Assembly (NCBI GenBank): GCA_009781085.1
Contig: WQYV01000004.1
Span: forward strand, 1-58,223
Origin: Betaproteobacteria bacterium
GTDB taxonomy: Bacteria > Pseudomonadota > Gammaproteobacteria > Burkholderiales > Rhodocyclaceae
Reading direction: 5' to 3'
Length of the DNA stretch: 58,223 nucleotides
In this document: piece after piece, positions 8,900 to 19,498 of the stretch
How positions within the stretch are numbered: position 1 is the stretch's first letter
How the letters are laid out: each line of letters opens with the position of its first letter
Made by a program: the position numbers and the translations under genes
Notes under the pieces: generated by a model
The model's input: the letters and a program-made list of their open reading frames with translations, nothing else
Database searches by the model: none
Told to the model about the DNA's origin: nothing

Positions 8900-9577
8900 T
8901 CATAGCAACCCCCGTTCTGCGAACGACAACGGCTCGCCGTGTGCAGGGACGATGAAGTGGTCGAGCACCTTTACGTCGACTAACGCAAGCGCATTGCACA
9001 GATCGTGCGTGATGAATTCATCTGAACTGCTGGGTTCACGTACGCCGGAGGGATGGTTATGCGCAAGGACGACGGCGGCGGCATTGTGGCGCAAGACGAG
9101 CTTGACGACTTCCCGCGGGTAGACGCTGGTCTGGTTCAGTGTGCCGCGGAAAAGGTCGACGGCTTCGATCAGGCGGTGGCGGGCATCTAGCAACAGGATG
9201 CAGAAGGTTTCATGGGGAAGGTGCGCCATCCGCAGTTGCAGCCAATCTTTGACCTCCGTGGGCGAATCAAACAGGATGCCCTCGGTCAGGCGTTCAGTGA
9301 GCGCACGGCGAGCCAGTTCCATCACAGCCTGGAGTTGGGCATACTTCGCTAGCCCCATACCATGTATCGAGGAGAATTCGTTTGCGGGGGCGTTGCACAG
9401 CCGGTTCAGTGTGCCAAAGTGGTTGAGCAGGGTGCGGGCGAGGTCGACGGCACTTTGCCCTTTTGTGCCGACGCGCAGGAAAATCGCAAGCAGTTCGGCA
9501 TCGGTGAGCGCCTGCGTTCCTCGCGCAAGCAGTTTTTCACGGGGGCGCTCGTCTGTGGGCCAGTCGGTGATTGCCAT
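8900..9577 (-). CDS. radC: RadC family JAB/MPN-domain protein
   Basis: A 225-residue protein with an N-terminal helix-hairpin-helix-like part ([15 protein letters not shown]) and a C-terminal JAB1/MPN metalloprotease-like domain containing the JAMM residues in [16 protein letters not shown]. RadC was first linked to DNA repair, but its true activity is unsettled. The start MAITDWP was chosen because family homology begins there; its ATG lies only 20 bp from the divergent coaBC start. The gene runs into rpmB-rpmG on the same strand after 65 bp. Confidence 0.93.
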   Translation of the reverse strand: MAITDWPTDERPREKLLARGTQALTDAELLAIFLRVGTKGQSAVDLARTLLNHFGTLNRLCNAPANEFSSIHGMGLAKYAQLQAVMELARRALTERLTEGILFDSPTEVKDWLQLRMAHLPHETFCILLLDARHRLIEAVDLFRGTLNQTSVYPREVVKLVLRHNAAAVVLAHNHPSGVREPSSSDEFITHDLCNALALVDVKVLDHFIVPAHGEPLSFAERGLL

Positions 9578-9597
9578 GACAAAAGGTGGAGGAAAAT

Positions 9598-10809
9598 ATG
9601 TCGAACTATACACGTGTCATTGATGGTTTGCATGGGCGCAAAATCGTTCTTGGGGTAAGCGGCGGTATCGCTGCGTACAAGTCAGCCGAACTCACTCGTG
9701 CCCTTGGGAATCTGGGGGTGGATGTCCACGTGGCCTTGACCGAAGCTGGGGCTCGTTTCGTGACGCCGCTGACTTTCCAGGCGTTGTCAGGCAACCGTGT
9801 GTGGACGGGACTCCTGGACGAAGAAATGGAAGGCGGCATGCCGCACATCAGCCTCGGGCGTGGGGCCGATGCCATCCTCGTGGCTCCGGCAAGCGCTAAC
9901 TTTATTGCCCGTTTGGCCGCTGGCCTGGCTAATGACCTGTTGAGCACGCTCTGCCTGGCGCGCGACTGCCCGCTGCTCGTCGCACCCGCGATGAACCGCC
10001 AAATGTGGGAAAACCCGGCCACCCAGCGCAACGTGGCGACGCTGCAAGCTGACGGCGTCACTATCCTTGGCCCCGCCGTGGGCGGACAGGCATGCGGTGA
10101 AACTGGGCCGGGGCGGATGCTGGAACCCGTGGAATTGTGCGAGTCGCTGCTTGCTTTCTTTACGCCCAAGCTGCTGGTCGGGCGCAAGGTGGTTTTAACG
10201 GCGGGTCCGACGTTCGAGGCCATTGACCCGGTACGTGGCATCACCAATTCCAGTTCCGGCAAGATGGGGTATGCGCTGGCGGCGGCTTGCGCACGTGCCG
10301 GTGCCGAAACCGTGCTGGTGAGCGGGCCAGTGGCGCTGTCCGTGCCGATGGGTGTACGGCGCATTGAAGTGACGGGCGCCCTGCAAATGCGCGATGAAGT
10401 ATTTGCGGCGCTGACCGGTGCGGACGCGTTCGTTGCGGTGGCGGCGGTGGCCGACTATCGCCCGGCGGAGCCTGTTGCGTATAAGATGAAGAAGTCGGGC
10501 GAAGCGATTCATCTTCAGCTTGCCCCCAACCCAGATATCCTCGCCGAAGTCGCGGCCTTGCCGGAAGCGCCGTTCTGCGTCGGCTTCGCTGCCGAGAGCC
10601 ATGACCTCGACGTTTACGCCGAGGGCAAACGGCGTGCCAAGCGCCTGCCCATGCTGGTAGGCAACTTGGTTAGCGATGGGCTGGGCGGCGACGAGAACAC
10701 GGCCGTCATCTACGACGAAGAAGGCCGCCACCCACTGCCGCGTGCGCCTAAAACCTTCATCGCACGCCAGATCGTTGAACGTATTGCCCATTTGCTGCCG
10801 ACGGGTTGA
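9598..10809 (+). CDS. coaBC: Bifunctional phosphopantothenoylcysteine decarboxylase / phosphopantothenate-cysteine ligase
   Basis: A coenzyme A biosynthesis enzyme of 403 residues. The N-terminal flavin-dependent decarboxylase (CoaC) has [14 protein letters not shown], the His-containing [10 protein letters not shown] region and [16 protein letters not shown]. The C-terminal ligase (CoaB) begins near residue 195 with [20 protein letters not shown]. An ATG at 9598 preceded by GGAGGAAA is preferred over the GTG 12 bases upstream. It starts 20 bp from divergent radC and is followed by dut, so coaBC-dut-nudix probably form one transcript. Confidence 0.96.
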   Translation: MSNYTRVIDGLHGRKIVLGVSGGIAAYKSAELTRALGNLGVDVHVALTEAGARFVTPLTFQALSGNRVWTGLLDEEMEGGMPHISLGRGADAILVAPASANFIARLAAGLANDLLSTLCLARDCPLLVAPAMNRQMWENPATQRNVATLQADGVTILGPAVGGQACGETGPGRMLEPVELCESLLAFFTPKLLVGRKVVLTAGPTFEAIDPVRGITNSSSGKMGYALAAACARAGAETVLVSGPVALSVPMGVRRIEVTGALQMRDEVFAALTGADAFVAVAAVADYRPAEPVAYKMKKSGEAIHLQLAPNPDILAEVAALPEAPFCVGFAAESHDLDVYAEGKRRAKRLPMLVGNLVSDGLGGDENTAVIYDEEGRHPLPRAPKTFIARQIVERIAHLLPTG

Positions 10810-10854
10810 CCCGCTGAACCAAACCGGATTTTTGAGAAAAACTTCGGAGAAAAC

Positions 10855-11304
10855 ATGCACCGCATCGATATCAAACTGCTCGACCAGCGCCTGCGTGAGC
10901 AGCCCCCGGCTTATGCCACTGCCGGTTCTGCTGGCCTTGATTTACGGGCCTGCCTGGACGCGCCGGTTACATTACGTCCAGGGGAAACCACGTTGGTTCC
11001 CAGCGGTATCGCCATTCACCTTGCCGATTCCGGCCTGGCGGCAATCGTGCTGCCGCGTTCCGGGCTTGGGCACAAGTATGGCATCGTGCTCGGCAACCTG
11101 GTGGGGCTGATCGACTCCGATTATCAGGGGCAGGTCATGGTCTCTGTGTGGAACCGCGGCGGCGAGGCGTTCACCATCGAACCGATGGAACGCATCGCGC
11201 AACTCGTGATCGTGCCTGTTGTCCAGGCCAAGTTTGACATCGTCGATGAATTCGCCGCCAGCAGGCGTGGCGAAGGCGGTTTCGGCAGTACTGGCAAGCA
11301 TTGA
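10855..11304 (+). CDS. dut: dUTP diphosphatase (dUTPase)
   Basis: Hydrolyses dUTP to dUMP and keeps uracil out of DNA. The 149-residue homotrimeric-type enzyme shows the five motifs in order, including [30 protein letters not shown], the NRGGEAF region and the C-terminal GEGGFGSTG that closes over the active site. CTTCGGAGAAAAC precedes the ATG. It follows coaBC by 45 bp, the arrangement seen in many proteobacteria. Confidence 0.97.
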   Translation: MHRIDIKLLDQRLREQPPAYATAGSAGLDLRACLDAPVTLRPGETTLVPSGIAIHLADSGLAAIVLPRSGLGHKYGIVLGNLVGLIDSDYQGQVMVSVWNRGGEAFTIEPMERIAQLVIVPVVQAKFDIVDEFAASRRGEGGFGSTGKH

Positions 11305-11315
11305 GGCTGGGCTCA

Positions 11316-11759
11316 ATGATGGCGGAGTGCGTGGGCATCCCTACTGGCGTGCATGTCCTGTGTGAGCGCGAAGGGCGCGTCCTGCTGTTGCGCCGTGCGG
11401 AAACCGGTTTTTTTGACGGCCTCTACAGCCTACCGGGCGGGCATGTCGAACAAGGGGAATCCATCCTTCAGGCGGCAGCGCGGGAACTGGAAGAGGAAAC
11501 CGGCTTACAGATTGAATATGGCGACCTCGGTTGGCTTGGTGTCATCCATCGGCGCTCGGACACCAACCGTATCGACTTCTTCTTACGTGCGCTACGCTGG
11601 CAAGGCGAACCCACTCTGCGCGAGTCGAACAAATGCAGTGACATCGGGTGGTTTGCGCGAAATAATTTACCCGAAAAGATCGTGCCGTATGTGAAAGCGG
11701 CGCTGGAAACCAGGGAGTGTGCGGGACAATGTGGATGGATGCGGGAACTGGGGTGGTAA
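11316..11759 (+). CDS. NUDIX hydrolase
   Basis: A 147-residue protein with a complete Nudix box beginning GGHVEQGES and ending RELEEETGL. These enzymes hydrolyse nucleoside diphosphates linked to another moiety; the substrate cannot be read from the sequence. Two adjacent ATG codons at 11316 and 11319 are possible starts, and a TTG at 11301 overlaps the dut stop. Position after dut suggests nucleotide-pool sanitation, which is inference. Confidence 0.88.
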   Translation: MMAECVGIPTGVHVLCEREGRVLLLRRAETGFFDGLYSLPGGHVEQGESILQAAARELEEETGLQIEYGDLGWLGVIHRRSDTNRIDFFLRALRWQGEPTLRESNKCSDIGWFARNNLPEKIVPYVKAALETRECAGQCGWMRELGW

Positions 11760-11909
11760 ACAAACCATTGGGATGTTGCAGCATTCCCCCGTCACTCAAT
11801 TCCAACGCAGTATAATCCCAACCCTGCATCAAAGACGTCTGGCAGCGGGCATCATGCTAAGCTAGGACATGCTTCGCATCACAACACCAAAGACTGAGGG
11901 AGAGTAACT

Positions 11910-14144
11910 ATGTCCGAACAACCAACCATCATCTATACCATCACCGATGAAGCACCAATGTTGGCGACAGCGGCTTTTCTGCCGGTGGTACGCGCTTTTG
12001 CCGCGCAAGCGGGTATCCACGTGGCCGAGGCCGATATTTCCTTGGGGGCGCGCATTCTTGCCGAATTCCCCGATTATCTTGAAGACGGGCAGAAAGAGCC
12101 CGACACTCTTGCCGAACTTGGTCGACTAACGTTGCGCCCAGAGGCCAACATCATCAAACTGCCTAATATCAGCGCCTCAGTCCCACAATTGGTCGCGGCC
12201 ATCCGCGAGTTGCAAAGCAAGGGCTACAAAGTTCCTGATTACCCGGCGAACCCGCAGAGCGAAGAAGAACAAGCCATCAAGAACCGTTATGCACATTGCC
12301 TCGGTTCTGCCGTGAACCCCGTGCTGCGCGAAGGCAATTCCGACCGCCGTGCGCCGTTGTCGGTGAAAAACTATGCACGCAAGCACCCGCATTCGATGGG
12401 CGTATGGAAACAGGCGTCCCGCACCCATGCCTCATTCATGAAGGCTGGCGACTTCTACCATGGCGAAAAGTCGATGACGCTCGACCGTGCCCGCGATGTG
12501 AAGATGGAACTGACCACAAAGAGCGGCGAGACCATCCTGCTCAAACCCAAGGTTTCCTTGCTTGCGGGCGAGGTCATCGACTCCATGTTCATGAGCAAGA
12601 AGGCCCTCTGCGCGTTCTACGAAGGACAGATGGAAGATGCCCGCGAATCTGGCATCCTCTTCTCCCTGCACGTCAAGGCTACGATGATGAAAGTTTCGCA
12701 TCCCATCGTGTTCGGCCATTGCGTGCGCTGCTATTACAAGGATGCCTTTGCTAAGCATGCCAAGTTGTTCAAGGAATTGGGTGTCAACGTGAACAACGGC
12801 ATGGCCGATCTCTATGACAAGATGACGGCACTGCCCGAGTCCCAACGCGACGAGATCATCCGTGACCTGCACGCCTGTCACGAACACCGTCCCGAACTGG
12901 CGATGGTCGATTCTGCCAAGGGCATTACCAACTTCCATTCACCCAATGACGTGATCGTCGACGCATCCATGCCTGCCATGATCCGGTCGGGTGGCAAGAT
13001 GTACGGCGCAGACGGCAAACAGAAGGATGTCAAGGCCGTGATGCCGGAGTCTACTTTTGCCCGCATCTACCAGGAGATGATCAACTTCTGCAAGACCAAC
13101 GGCGCGTTCGACCCCCGGACGATGGGGACAGTGCCCAACGTCGGCCTCATGGCACAGCAAGCCGAAGAATACGGTTCCCACGACAAAACTTTTGAGGTTC
13201 CCGAGGACGGCGTTGCCAATATCGTCGACCTGGCAACTGGGGAGGTGCTGCTCTCGCAAAACGTGGAAGAAGGCGACATCTGGCGCATGTGCCAGGCCAA
13301 GGACGCTGCTATCCGCGACTGGGTGAAACTAGCCGTTACCCGCGCCCGCAATTCCGGCATGGCGGCGGTTTTCTGGCTCGACCGCTACCGTCCCCATGAA
13401 GCTGAACTCATCAAGAAGGTCGAAACCTATCTTAAGGACTACGACACAACGGGGCTGAGAATCGGCATCATGTCCCAGGTGCGGGCCATGCGTTACACCT
13501 TGGAGCGTGCTATACGCGGTGCCAGCACCATTGCCGTGACTGGCAACATCCTACGCGACTACCTCACCGACCTATTCCCCATCATGGAACTGGGAACCAG
13601 CGCCAAGATGCTTTCCATCGTTCCCTTAATGGCGGGTGGCGGCATGTACGAGACTGGCGCGGGCGGTTCCGCCCCCAAGCACGTCCAGCAACTTGTCGAA
13701 GAAAATCATTTGCGCTGGGATTCGCTCGGTGAATTCCTCGCGCTCGCTGTTTCGTTTGAAGACCTCGGCATCAAGACCGACAACACTAGCGCCCGGATTC
13801 TCGCCAAAACGCTCGACGATGCTACCGGTAGGCTCCTCGACAACGACAAATCCCCTTCGCGCCGTACCGGCGAGCTCGACAACCGTGGCAGCCAATTCTA
13901 CCTGTCGCTCTACTGGGCCGAGGCGCTTGCTGCACAGACTGAGGACAAGGAACTTGCTGCCCGTTTCGCGCCGCTTGCCAAGACATTAGCGGCCAACGAG
14001 CAAAACATCCTTGCCGAATTCAAGGCCGTGCAGGGCAGGCCTGTTGACCTTGGTGGCTACTACTGGGTCGATCCAAAAAGGTGTGATGCGATCATGCGGC
14101 CCAGTGGGACTTTCAATGCCGCGCTGGCGGGGATTGGGGGATGA
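11910..14144 (+). CDS. icd: Monomeric NADP-dependent isocitrate dehydrogenase
   Basis: A 744-residue enzyme, the length of the monomeric IDH-II type that is unrelated in size to the usual dimeric enzyme. It oxidises isocitrate to 2-oxoglutarate in the TCA cycle and yields NADPH, which also supports PHA synthesis. Recognisable segments are [50 protein letters not shown] and [25 protein letters not shown] lies just before the ATG. It appears to be transcribed alone, after a 150-bp gap. Confidence 0.96.
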   Translation: MSEQPTIIYTITDEAPMLATAAFLPVVRAFAAQAGIHVAEADISLGARILAEFPDYLEDGQKEPDTLAELGRLTLRPEANIIKLPNISASVPQLVAAIRELQSKGYKVPDYPANPQSEEEQAIKNRYAHCLGSAVNPVLREGNSDRRAPLSVKNYARKHPHSMGVWKQASRTHASFMKAGDFYHGEKSMTLDRARDVKMELTTKSGETILLKPKVSLLAGEVIDSMFMSKKALCAFYEGQMEDARESGILFSLHVKATMMKVSHPIVFGHCVRCYYKDAFAKHAKLFKELGVNVNNGMADLYDKMTALPESQRDEIIRDLHACHEHRPELAMVDSAKGITNFHSPNDVIVDASMPAMIRSGGKMYGADGKQKDVKAVMPESTFARIYQEMINFCKTNGAFDPRTMGTVPNVGLMAQQAEEYGSHDKTFEVPEDGVANIVDLATGEVLLSQNVEEGDIWRMCQAKDAAIRDWVKLAVTRARNSGMAAVFWLDRYRPHEAELIKKVETYLKDYDTTGLRIGIMSQVRAMRYTLERAIRGASTIAVTGNILRDYLTDLFPIMELGTSAKMLSIVPLMAGGGMYETGAGGSAPKHVQQLVEENHLRWDSLGEFLALAVSFEDLGIKTDNTSARILAKTLDDATGRLLDNDKSPSRRTGELDNRGSQFYLSLYWAEALAAQTEDKELAARFAPLAKTLAANEQNILAEFKAVQGRPVDLGGYYWVDPKRCDAIMRPSGTFNAALAGIGG

Positions 14145-14181
14145 GCGTCTAAATGTGTTTTCCCTCCCCTGCTTGAAGGGA

Positions 14182-14217
14182 CCCCCAAAAGTTGGATACC
14201 CATCCAACTTTTGGGGG
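14182..14217. terminator. Perfect 16-bp hairpin between convergent icd and folE2
   Basis: Bases 14182-14197 pair exactly with 14202-14217 around an ACCC loop; the core is CCCCCAAAAGTTGGAT. It lies between two convergent genes and probably terminates both. A degenerate relative sharing CACCCATCCAAC occurs at 34171-34206, so it may belong to a dispersed palindrome family. Confidence 0.7.
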
Positions 14218-14297
14218 GGGCACGAGGTATCCCACAATTTCGTACCACTTAAATGATGACAAACGGGAGGCAGCGCGAAGCGCTGGAGGGAGCGGCG

Positions 14298-15095
14298 TCA
14301 GCCCTTGCGTTTGTCACGCTCGATCAGCGCGTAAGCCGAATGGTTGTGGATCGACTCGAAGTTTTCCGATTCCACGATGTATGCATCGATGCGCGGTTCG
14401 ACGTTCAGTACCGCCGCCACATCGCGCACCATGTCTTCGACAAACTTGGGATTGTCGTAAGCGCGTTCGGTAACGAACTTTTCATCCGGGCGCTTGAGCA
14501 GGCCATATACCTCGCAGGACGCCAGACTCTCCACGATTTGGACGATCTCTTCGATCCACATATGCTCGTTGAGCGTGGCGGTGACGGTGACGTGCGAACG
14601 TTGGTTGTGTGCGCCGTAGGCGGAAATTTCCTTTGAACACGGACACAGGCTCGTGACTGGGACGACAACCTTGAGGGTGAAGTCATGTTGGCCGTCAGTA
14701 ATGATCCCGATGAAGCTGACTTCGTAGTCCATCAGGCTGCGTACCCCCGAAACCGGGGCGGTCTTGGCGATGAAATAGGGAAAGTTCATTTCCAGGTGGC
14801 CGCTTTTGGCTTCTAGGCGCCCGACCATCATGCGCAGCATGGGGCCAAAGGATTCCACAGAAATTTCGCGTTCGTCGTGGTTGAGGATTTCGACGAAGCG
14901 TGACATATGGGTTCCCTTGAAATTGTGGGGCAACCCGACATACATGTTGAAAGTGGCGATGGTGTGTTGGATGCCTTCGGATTTGTCGCGGACGCGGATC
15001 GGGTGGCGGATGTTCTTGATACCAACCTTATCGATGGCGATGCAGCGGCGGTCAAGGCTGCCCTGTACGTCGGGGATCTGAGAGCAATGGTTCAT
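14298..15095 (-). CDS. folE2: GTP cyclohydrolase FolE2 (type IB)
   Basis: Makes dihydroneopterin triphosphate from GTP for folate synthesis; the IB type can use metals other than zinc. The 265-residue protein has the family cysteine in [11 protein letters not shown] and the GAHNQRSHV motif. It is the last gene of the minus-strand run xseB-ispA-dxs-folE2, 8 bp after the dxs stop. Whether a second, zinc-dependent FolE exists elsewhere cannot be judged here. Confidence 0.95.
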   Translation of the reverse strand: MNHCSQIPDVQGSLDRRCIAIDKVGIKNIRHPIRVRDKSEGIQHTIATFNMYVGLPHNFKGTHMSRFVEILNHDEREISVESFGPMLRMMVGRLEAKSGHLEMNFPYFIAKTAPVSGVRSLMDYEVSFIGIITDGQHDFTLKVVVPVTSLCPCSKEISAYGAHNQRSHVTVTATLNEHMWIEEIVQIVESLASCEVYGLLKRPDEKFVTERAYDNPKFVEDMVRDVAAVLNVEPRIDAYIVESENFESIHNHSAYALIERDKRKG

Positions 15096-15103
15096 ATGCG
15101 TGA

Positions 15104-16966
15104 CTATTTGCTTTGCCTAAGGGAGTGAACGGCGGAAACGATACCTGCGGTATCAAGCCCGGCCTCGGCGAGCAACTGGCGTTGTTCGCCGTGGTCGATG
15201 AACCGGTCAGGAAACCCCAGCCGCAAAAGCCTGGGTCGCGTGGGGAGGGTGTCCAGAACTCGGGCGACTTCCGAACCGGCTCCGCCGATGACGACATTTT
15301 CTTCGAGTGTTACGAGGAGGTCATGTTCCCGCGCAAGGTGCGCGATGAGAGCATCATCGATAGGTTTGACGAAGCGCATGTTGGCAACAGCAGCGTCAAG
15401 AGCCTCGCCTGCTTCCAGGGCGGGCGCGAGCAAGCTGCCGAAAGCGAGGAGGGCCGTTTTCTGGCCGTACCGACGGATTTCACCCTTGCCGATGGGGAGT
15501 GCGCGTAGGTCGGTTTCGAGCGCCGTCCCTGGCCCCATTCCACGCGGGTAGCGCACAGCGGAGGGACCCTCGTGGCGCAGCGCGGTGTTGAGCATCTGGC
15601 GGCACTCGTTTTCGTCGGAGGGCGCCATCACCAGCATGTTGGGCACGCAGGCGAGAAAAGAGAGGTCGAAAGCGCCATGATGGGTCGCACCGTCGGTGCC
15701 AGCTAAGCCGGCACGGTCGATGGCAAACACCACGGGCAGGTTTTGCAGTGCAATGTCGTGGATGAGTTGATCGTAAGCGCGTTGCAGAAAGGTGGAATAA
15801 ATTGCCACGACCGGGCGGAACCCTTCGCAAGCCAGCCCCGCCGCGAAGGTAAGCGCGTGCTGTTCGGCAATGCCTACGTCGTAATAGCGCCCTGGGAACT
15901 CGCGGGCGAAGCGGGTAAGCCCTGAGCCTTCGCACATTGCCGGTGTAATACCGATGACACGTGGGTCGCGTGCGGCTGCATCACACAGCCAATCGCCGAA
16001 GACCTGCGTGTAAGCCGGTTTGATTCCGGCGTTTTCTTCCTGTAGCCCTGTGCGGTGATCGAACGTTGATACACCGTGATAGCGGATGGGGTCAGCTTCG
16101 GCAAGCTTGTAACCTTGGCCTTTGCGGGTGACGACATGCAGGAACCGTGGGCCTTTGAAATTACGCAGGTTTTGCAACGTCCGCACAAGAATATCGAGAT
16201 CATGGCCATCGACAGGTCCGTAGTAATGAAAGCCAAATTCTTCGAACAATGTACCGGGCGAATTGGGTGCAACCATCCCCTTGGCGACTTCTTCCACTTT
16301 GCGTGCCAAGTCGAGTACGGGAGGTGCGACGCAGAGCACTTTCTTACCAAGGCGGCGGGCTGCGTCATAAGGGGCCATCAAACGGGCCAGGATGTTGGAA
16401 AGTGCACCGACCGGTGGCGAGATCGACATCTCGTTGTCATTGAGGATCACCAGCAGGTTGATATCTTTCATGCTGCCAGCGTTGTTGAGCGCCTCGAACG
16501 CCATGCCAGCTGACATTGCGCCATCGCCGATGACGGCAATCGAAGTGTGCGCCTCGCCACGGTCGCGGGCAGCGATGGCCATGGCGAGCGCGGCTGAAAT
16601 TGATGTCGAAGAGTGAGCCGTGCCAAAAGTGTCGTATTCACTCTCGGTACGGCGTGGAAAGCCCGAAATGCCGCCATAGCGGCGTAGCCCCGCCATGGCC
16701 TCACGCCGTCCCGTGAGAATCTTGTGGCTATAGGTCTGGTGGCCGACATCCCATACGATGCGGTCTTCGGGTGCATTGAAAACGTAGTGCAGGGCAACGG
16801 TGAGTTCGACCGTGCCAAGATTGGAAGATAGATGCCCGCCGGTTTTAGAGACCGACTCGATCAGGAAGCGGCGAAGCTCGCCGGCTAGCGTTGGTAGCTC
16901 ATTGCGGTTGAGCGCGCGCACGTCTGCCGGGGAATGGATGCGGTTGAGATAAGGATAATCGGACAT
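15104..16966 (-). CDS. dxs: 1-deoxy-D-xylulose-5-phosphate synthase
   Basis: A thiamine diphosphate enzyme that joins pyruvate and glyceraldehyde-3-phosphate in the first step of the MEP isoprenoid pathway. The 620-residue length is normal. The N-terminal [17 protein letters not shown], the ThDP motif [18 protein letters not shown] with distal NDNEMSI, and the transketolase-type [16 protein letters not shown] are all present. It starts 14 bp after ispA. Confidence 0.97.
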   Translation of the reverse strand: MSDYPYLNRIHSPADVRALNRNELPTLAGELRRFLIESVSKTGGHLSSNLGTVELTVALHYVFNAPEDRIVWDVGHQTYSHKILTGRREAMAGLRRYGGISGFPRRTESEYDTFGTAHSSTSISAALAMAIAARDRGEAHTSIAVIGDGAMSAGMAFEALNNAGSMKDINLLVILNDNEMSISPPVGALSNILARLMAPYDAARRLGKKVLCVAPPVLDLARKVEEVAKGMVAPNSPGTLFEEFGFHYYGPVDGHDLDILVRTLQNLRNFKGPRFLHVVTRKGQGYKLAEADPIRYHGVSTFDHRTGLQEENAGIKPAYTQVFGDWLCDAAARDPRVIGITPAMCEGSGLTRFAREFPGRYYDVGIAEQHALTFAAGLACEGFRPVVAIYSTFLQRAYDQLIHDIALQNLPVVFAIDRAGLAGTDGATHHGAFDLSFLACVPNMLVMAPSDENECRQMLNTALRHEGPSAVRYPRGMGPGTALETDLRALPIGKGEIRRYGQKTALLAFGSLLAPALEAGEALDAAVANMRFVKPIDDALIAHLAREHDLLVTLEENVVIGGAGSEVARVLDTLPTRPRLLRLGFPDRFIDHGEQRQLLAEAGLDTAGIVSAVHSLRQSK

Positions 16967-16980
16967 TGGGCAAGAAAGAG

Positions 16981-17871
16981 TTAGGAAGCGCGGTGCGCGA
17001 TGAAATCGGCCAATTCGTGCAAGCGGCTGGTGCGTTCGCCTAGCGGGGCAAGCGCGTCGTGTGCTTCAACCAGCAAATCATTGGCGAAGCGGCGGGCATC
17101 GGCCAGCCCCAATAGACTGACATAAGTCGGCTTGCCGCACGAGGCATCCTTGCCTGCCGTTTTGCCCAAAGTGGCGGTATCGGAAGCCATGTCGAGAATA
17201 TCGTCGACTACCTGATACAATAGGCCGATGCGTTTGGCATAAATGTCGAGGCGACGGCGCCGGTCGTCGTTCACTCCTTCGCCTGCGCGTGCGCCGATAA
17301 GGACGGCTGCGCGGATCAATGCCCCGGTTTTGCGCACATGCATGGATTCGAGTTCCTCGCGTGTCAGCTCGCACCCGGCAGAGGCAATATCGATAGCCTG
17401 TCCACCTACCATGCCATGCGAACCAGCCGCCTGAGACAGCAGTTGGATGATTTCGATCTGTCCGGCAGCAGTCGTGCACACTTGGTATTCGGTCAGTGTC
17501 TGGAAGGCGAGGGTTTGCAGGGCGTCACCCGCAAGCAGCGCCGTAGCCTCGTCGTATTCGACATGGACGGTGGGTTTCCCCCGGCGCAGCTTGTCGTCAT
17601 CCATGCACGGTAGGTCGTCGTGGATGAGCGAATAAGCGTGGATCAGTTCTACGGCACAGGCAGCGCGGTCGAGTTGTTCCGGCCTCGCGTGCGTGAGGAA
17701 CCCCCCCGTGCCATGCACCAATAGGGCGCGTACCCGCTTACCGCCGCCGAGGACGGCGTAACGCATGGCTCCATGCAGCTTAACCGGGGCAAGGCTGGCG
17801 GCAGGCAATACGGCATGCAGGGCCGTTTCGGTACGCTGCTGTATGTAGGTCAACCAGTCGGGAAAATTCAT
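16981..17871 (-). CDS. ispA: Farnesyl diphosphate synthase (IspA family)
   Basis: A 296-residue short-chain polyprenyl synthase that builds FPP from IPP and DMAPP. The first aspartate-rich motif is DDLPCMDDD followed by RRGKPT, with two residues inserted as in bacterial type II FPP synthases, and the second is VVDDILD. It lies between xseB (6-bp gap) and dxs, the arrangement known from E. coli and many betaproteobacteria. Confidence 0.95.
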   Translation of the reverse strand: MNFPDWLTYIQQRTETALHAVLPAASLAPVKLHGAMRYAVLGGGKRVRALLVHGTGGFLTHARPEQLDRAACAVELIHAYSLIHDDLPCMDDDKLRRGKPTVHVEYDEATALLAGDALQTLAFQTLTEYQVCTTAAGQIEIIQLLSQAAGSHGMVGGQAIDIASAGCELTREELESMHVRKTGALIRAAVLIGARAGEGVNDDRRRRLDIYAKRIGLLYQVVDDILDMASDTATLGKTAGKDASCGKPTYVSLLGLADARRFANDLLVEAHDALAPLGERTSRLHELADFIAHRAS

Positions 17872-17877
17872 GGTCTT

Positions 17878-18150
17878 TCAGCTTTGGGTGGGGCTGCTTT
17901 GACGCACGCCTTCATCCGCGCCGGAATCATCCGTTCGAAACGGAACGGGCGTGCCGCCTTCCAGAACCCTAATTTGTTGTTCGGCCGCATCGAGCCTGTC
18001 CTGGCAGTGACGGAGCAGGACAATGCCGCGCCGGTACTGTTCGAGCGCCTGTTCAAGCGGCAGGGTACCTGTTTCCATCTGCCGGACGATGGTTTCCAGT
18101 TCCGATACGGCGGCTTCAAAGGTCTTCGGGGCAGATGCCGGTTTGGTCAT
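17878..18150 (-). CDS. xseB: Exodeoxyribonuclease VII small subunit
   Basis: A 90-residue XseB with the coiled-coil pattern FEAAVSELETIVRQMETG followed by LPLEQALEQYRRGIVLLRHC, which is diagnostic. The small subunits bind XseA and are needed for nuclease activity; xseA is not in the window. The start at 18150 is chosen because homology begins at TFEAAV and an upstream extension is poorly conserved in character. First gene of the xseB-ispA-dxs-folE2 run. Confidence 0.93.
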   Translation of the reverse strand: MTKPASAPKTFEAAVSELETIVRQMETGTLPLEQALEQYRRGIVLLRHCQDRLDAAEQQIRVLEGGTPVPFRTDDSGADEGVRQSSPTQS

Positions 18151-18325
18151 GATACGGGGTGCGGAAAACCCGGGCGGTGAGGGAAAAGTAGCGAAAAAGC
18201 AATCGCCGTCAAGATATGAGAAAATAACCGAACGTGCATCCAACGGTCAATTTGGTTTGATACGAAGTGCACGTCTTTTTTCCGGCTTCTTGCTTGTTTT
18301 TCATTTGTTTGAAGGGGGTTCGGAG

Positions 18326-19432
18326 ATGTCCGACATTGCTTCCACGGCACGGCTGATGCCAGGTGTTTCGCAGTTTCCGGTGTCATGGTATTTTGACGAA
18401 AAAATATTTGAATTAGAGAAGAAACTCCTCTTCGATGCCGGTCCAGGGTACGCCGGTCACGAATTGATGGTTCCCAGAGTCGGCAATTACCGTTCCCAGG
18501 AATGGCTCGACCACGCCGGGTTGCTGTACCGCAATGCAGATGGGGTCTACTGGCTCGCCAACGTGTGCCGCCACCGTCAAGCGATCATGCTGCAAGGTAC
18601 GGGCAAAACCGACAATATCGTTTGCCCTGTTCACCGCTGGACTTATGATAACCAAGGTTCGCTCTTAGGGGCTCCGCACTTCCCGGACAACCCTTGTCTC
18701 AACCTCAAGTGCGATAAACTGGAATCCTGGAACGGCATGCTCTTCACCGGGCCGCGTTCGGCGGCGCAAGACCTCGCCGGGATGGATGTCGCCAAGCATT
18801 TGGATTTCACCGGTTTCAAACTCGACCGGGTCGAACTTCACGAATGCAATTACAATTGGAAGACCTTCATCGAAGTCTATCTGGAGGATTACCACGTTGT
18901 CCCCTACCATCCTGGGCTAGGCAACTTCGTTACCTGTGACGACCTCACTTGGCAATTTGGCGAGTGGTATTCCGTGCAGCAGGTTGGCATTACTGCGCTC
19001 GACAGGTTCGGTTCCGATGCCTATGAGCGCTGGCAAAAGGCCGTGCTCGCCTATTACGGCGACAAACGTCCTCCGCGTGGTGCAATCTGGCTCACTTATT
19101 ACCCCAACATCATGGTAGAGTGGTATCCGCATGTGCTCGTGGTGAGCACGGTGATCCCGCGTGATGTCCACAAGACGCTCAACGTGGTTGAGTTTTACTA
19201 CCCTGAGGAAATCGTCGAGTTTGAACGCGGGTTCGTCGAAGCCGAGCAGGCTGCCTACATGGAAACCGCCATTGAGGATGACGACATCGGCGAGCGCATG
19301 GATCGGGGGCGGCGTGCCCTCCTCAGGGAAGGCCGTGACGAAACAGGGCCTTACCAGTCGCCGACCGAGGATGGAATGCAGCATTTCCATGAGTTTTACA
19401 GGCGGGTCGTGGAACCGCATATCGGAAAGTGA
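18326..19432 (+). CDS. Rieske-type ring-hydroxylating oxygenase, alpha subunit
   Basis: A 368-residue non-haem iron oxygenase. The Rieske 2Fe-2S ligands are C81 and H83 (CRH) and C100 and H103 (CPVH). The catalytic iron site follows in EDYHVVPYH with H190 and H195. No beta subunit, ferredoxin or reductase gene is adjacent. The start ATG follows TTCGGAG and is preferred over a much longer upstream reading frame that overlaps xseB. The divergent placement beside xseB-ispA-dxs may be conserved in betaproteobacteria. The substrate is unknown; choline/betaine-type or aromatic demethylase roles are possible. Confidence 0.88.
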   Translation: MSDIASTARLMPGVSQFPVSWYFDEKIFELEKKLLFDAGPGYAGHELMVPRVGNYRSQEWLDHAGLLYRNADGVYWLANVCRHRQAIMLQGTGKTDNIVCPVHRWTYDNQGSLLGAPHFPDNPCLNLKCDKLESWNGMLFTGPRSAAQDLAGMDVAKHLDFTGFKLDRVELHECNYNWKTFIEVYLEDYHVVPYHPGLGNFVTCDDLTWQFGEWYSVQQVGITALDRFGSDAYERWQKAVLAYYGDKRPPRGAIWLTYYPNIMVEWYPHVLVVSTVIPRDVHKTLNVVEFYYPEEIVEFERGFVEAEQAAYMETAIEDDDIGERMDRGRRALLREGRDETGPYQSPTEDGMQHFHEFYRRVVEPHIGK

Positions 19433-19443
19433 GGAAGGCAGCA

Positions 19444-19479
19444 AAAAAACCGGCAGCGGTGTTGCGCTGCCGGTTTTTT
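19444..19479 (+). terminator. Rho-independent terminator after the Rieske gene
   Basis: A 15-bp stem (19444-19458 with 19465-19479), including ACCGGCAGCG, is flanked by A and T runs. It lies between the convergent Rieske and HDOD genes and could serve both strands. Confidence 0.9.
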
Positions 19480-19498
19480 CTGACTGGCTGCTCAGCCA

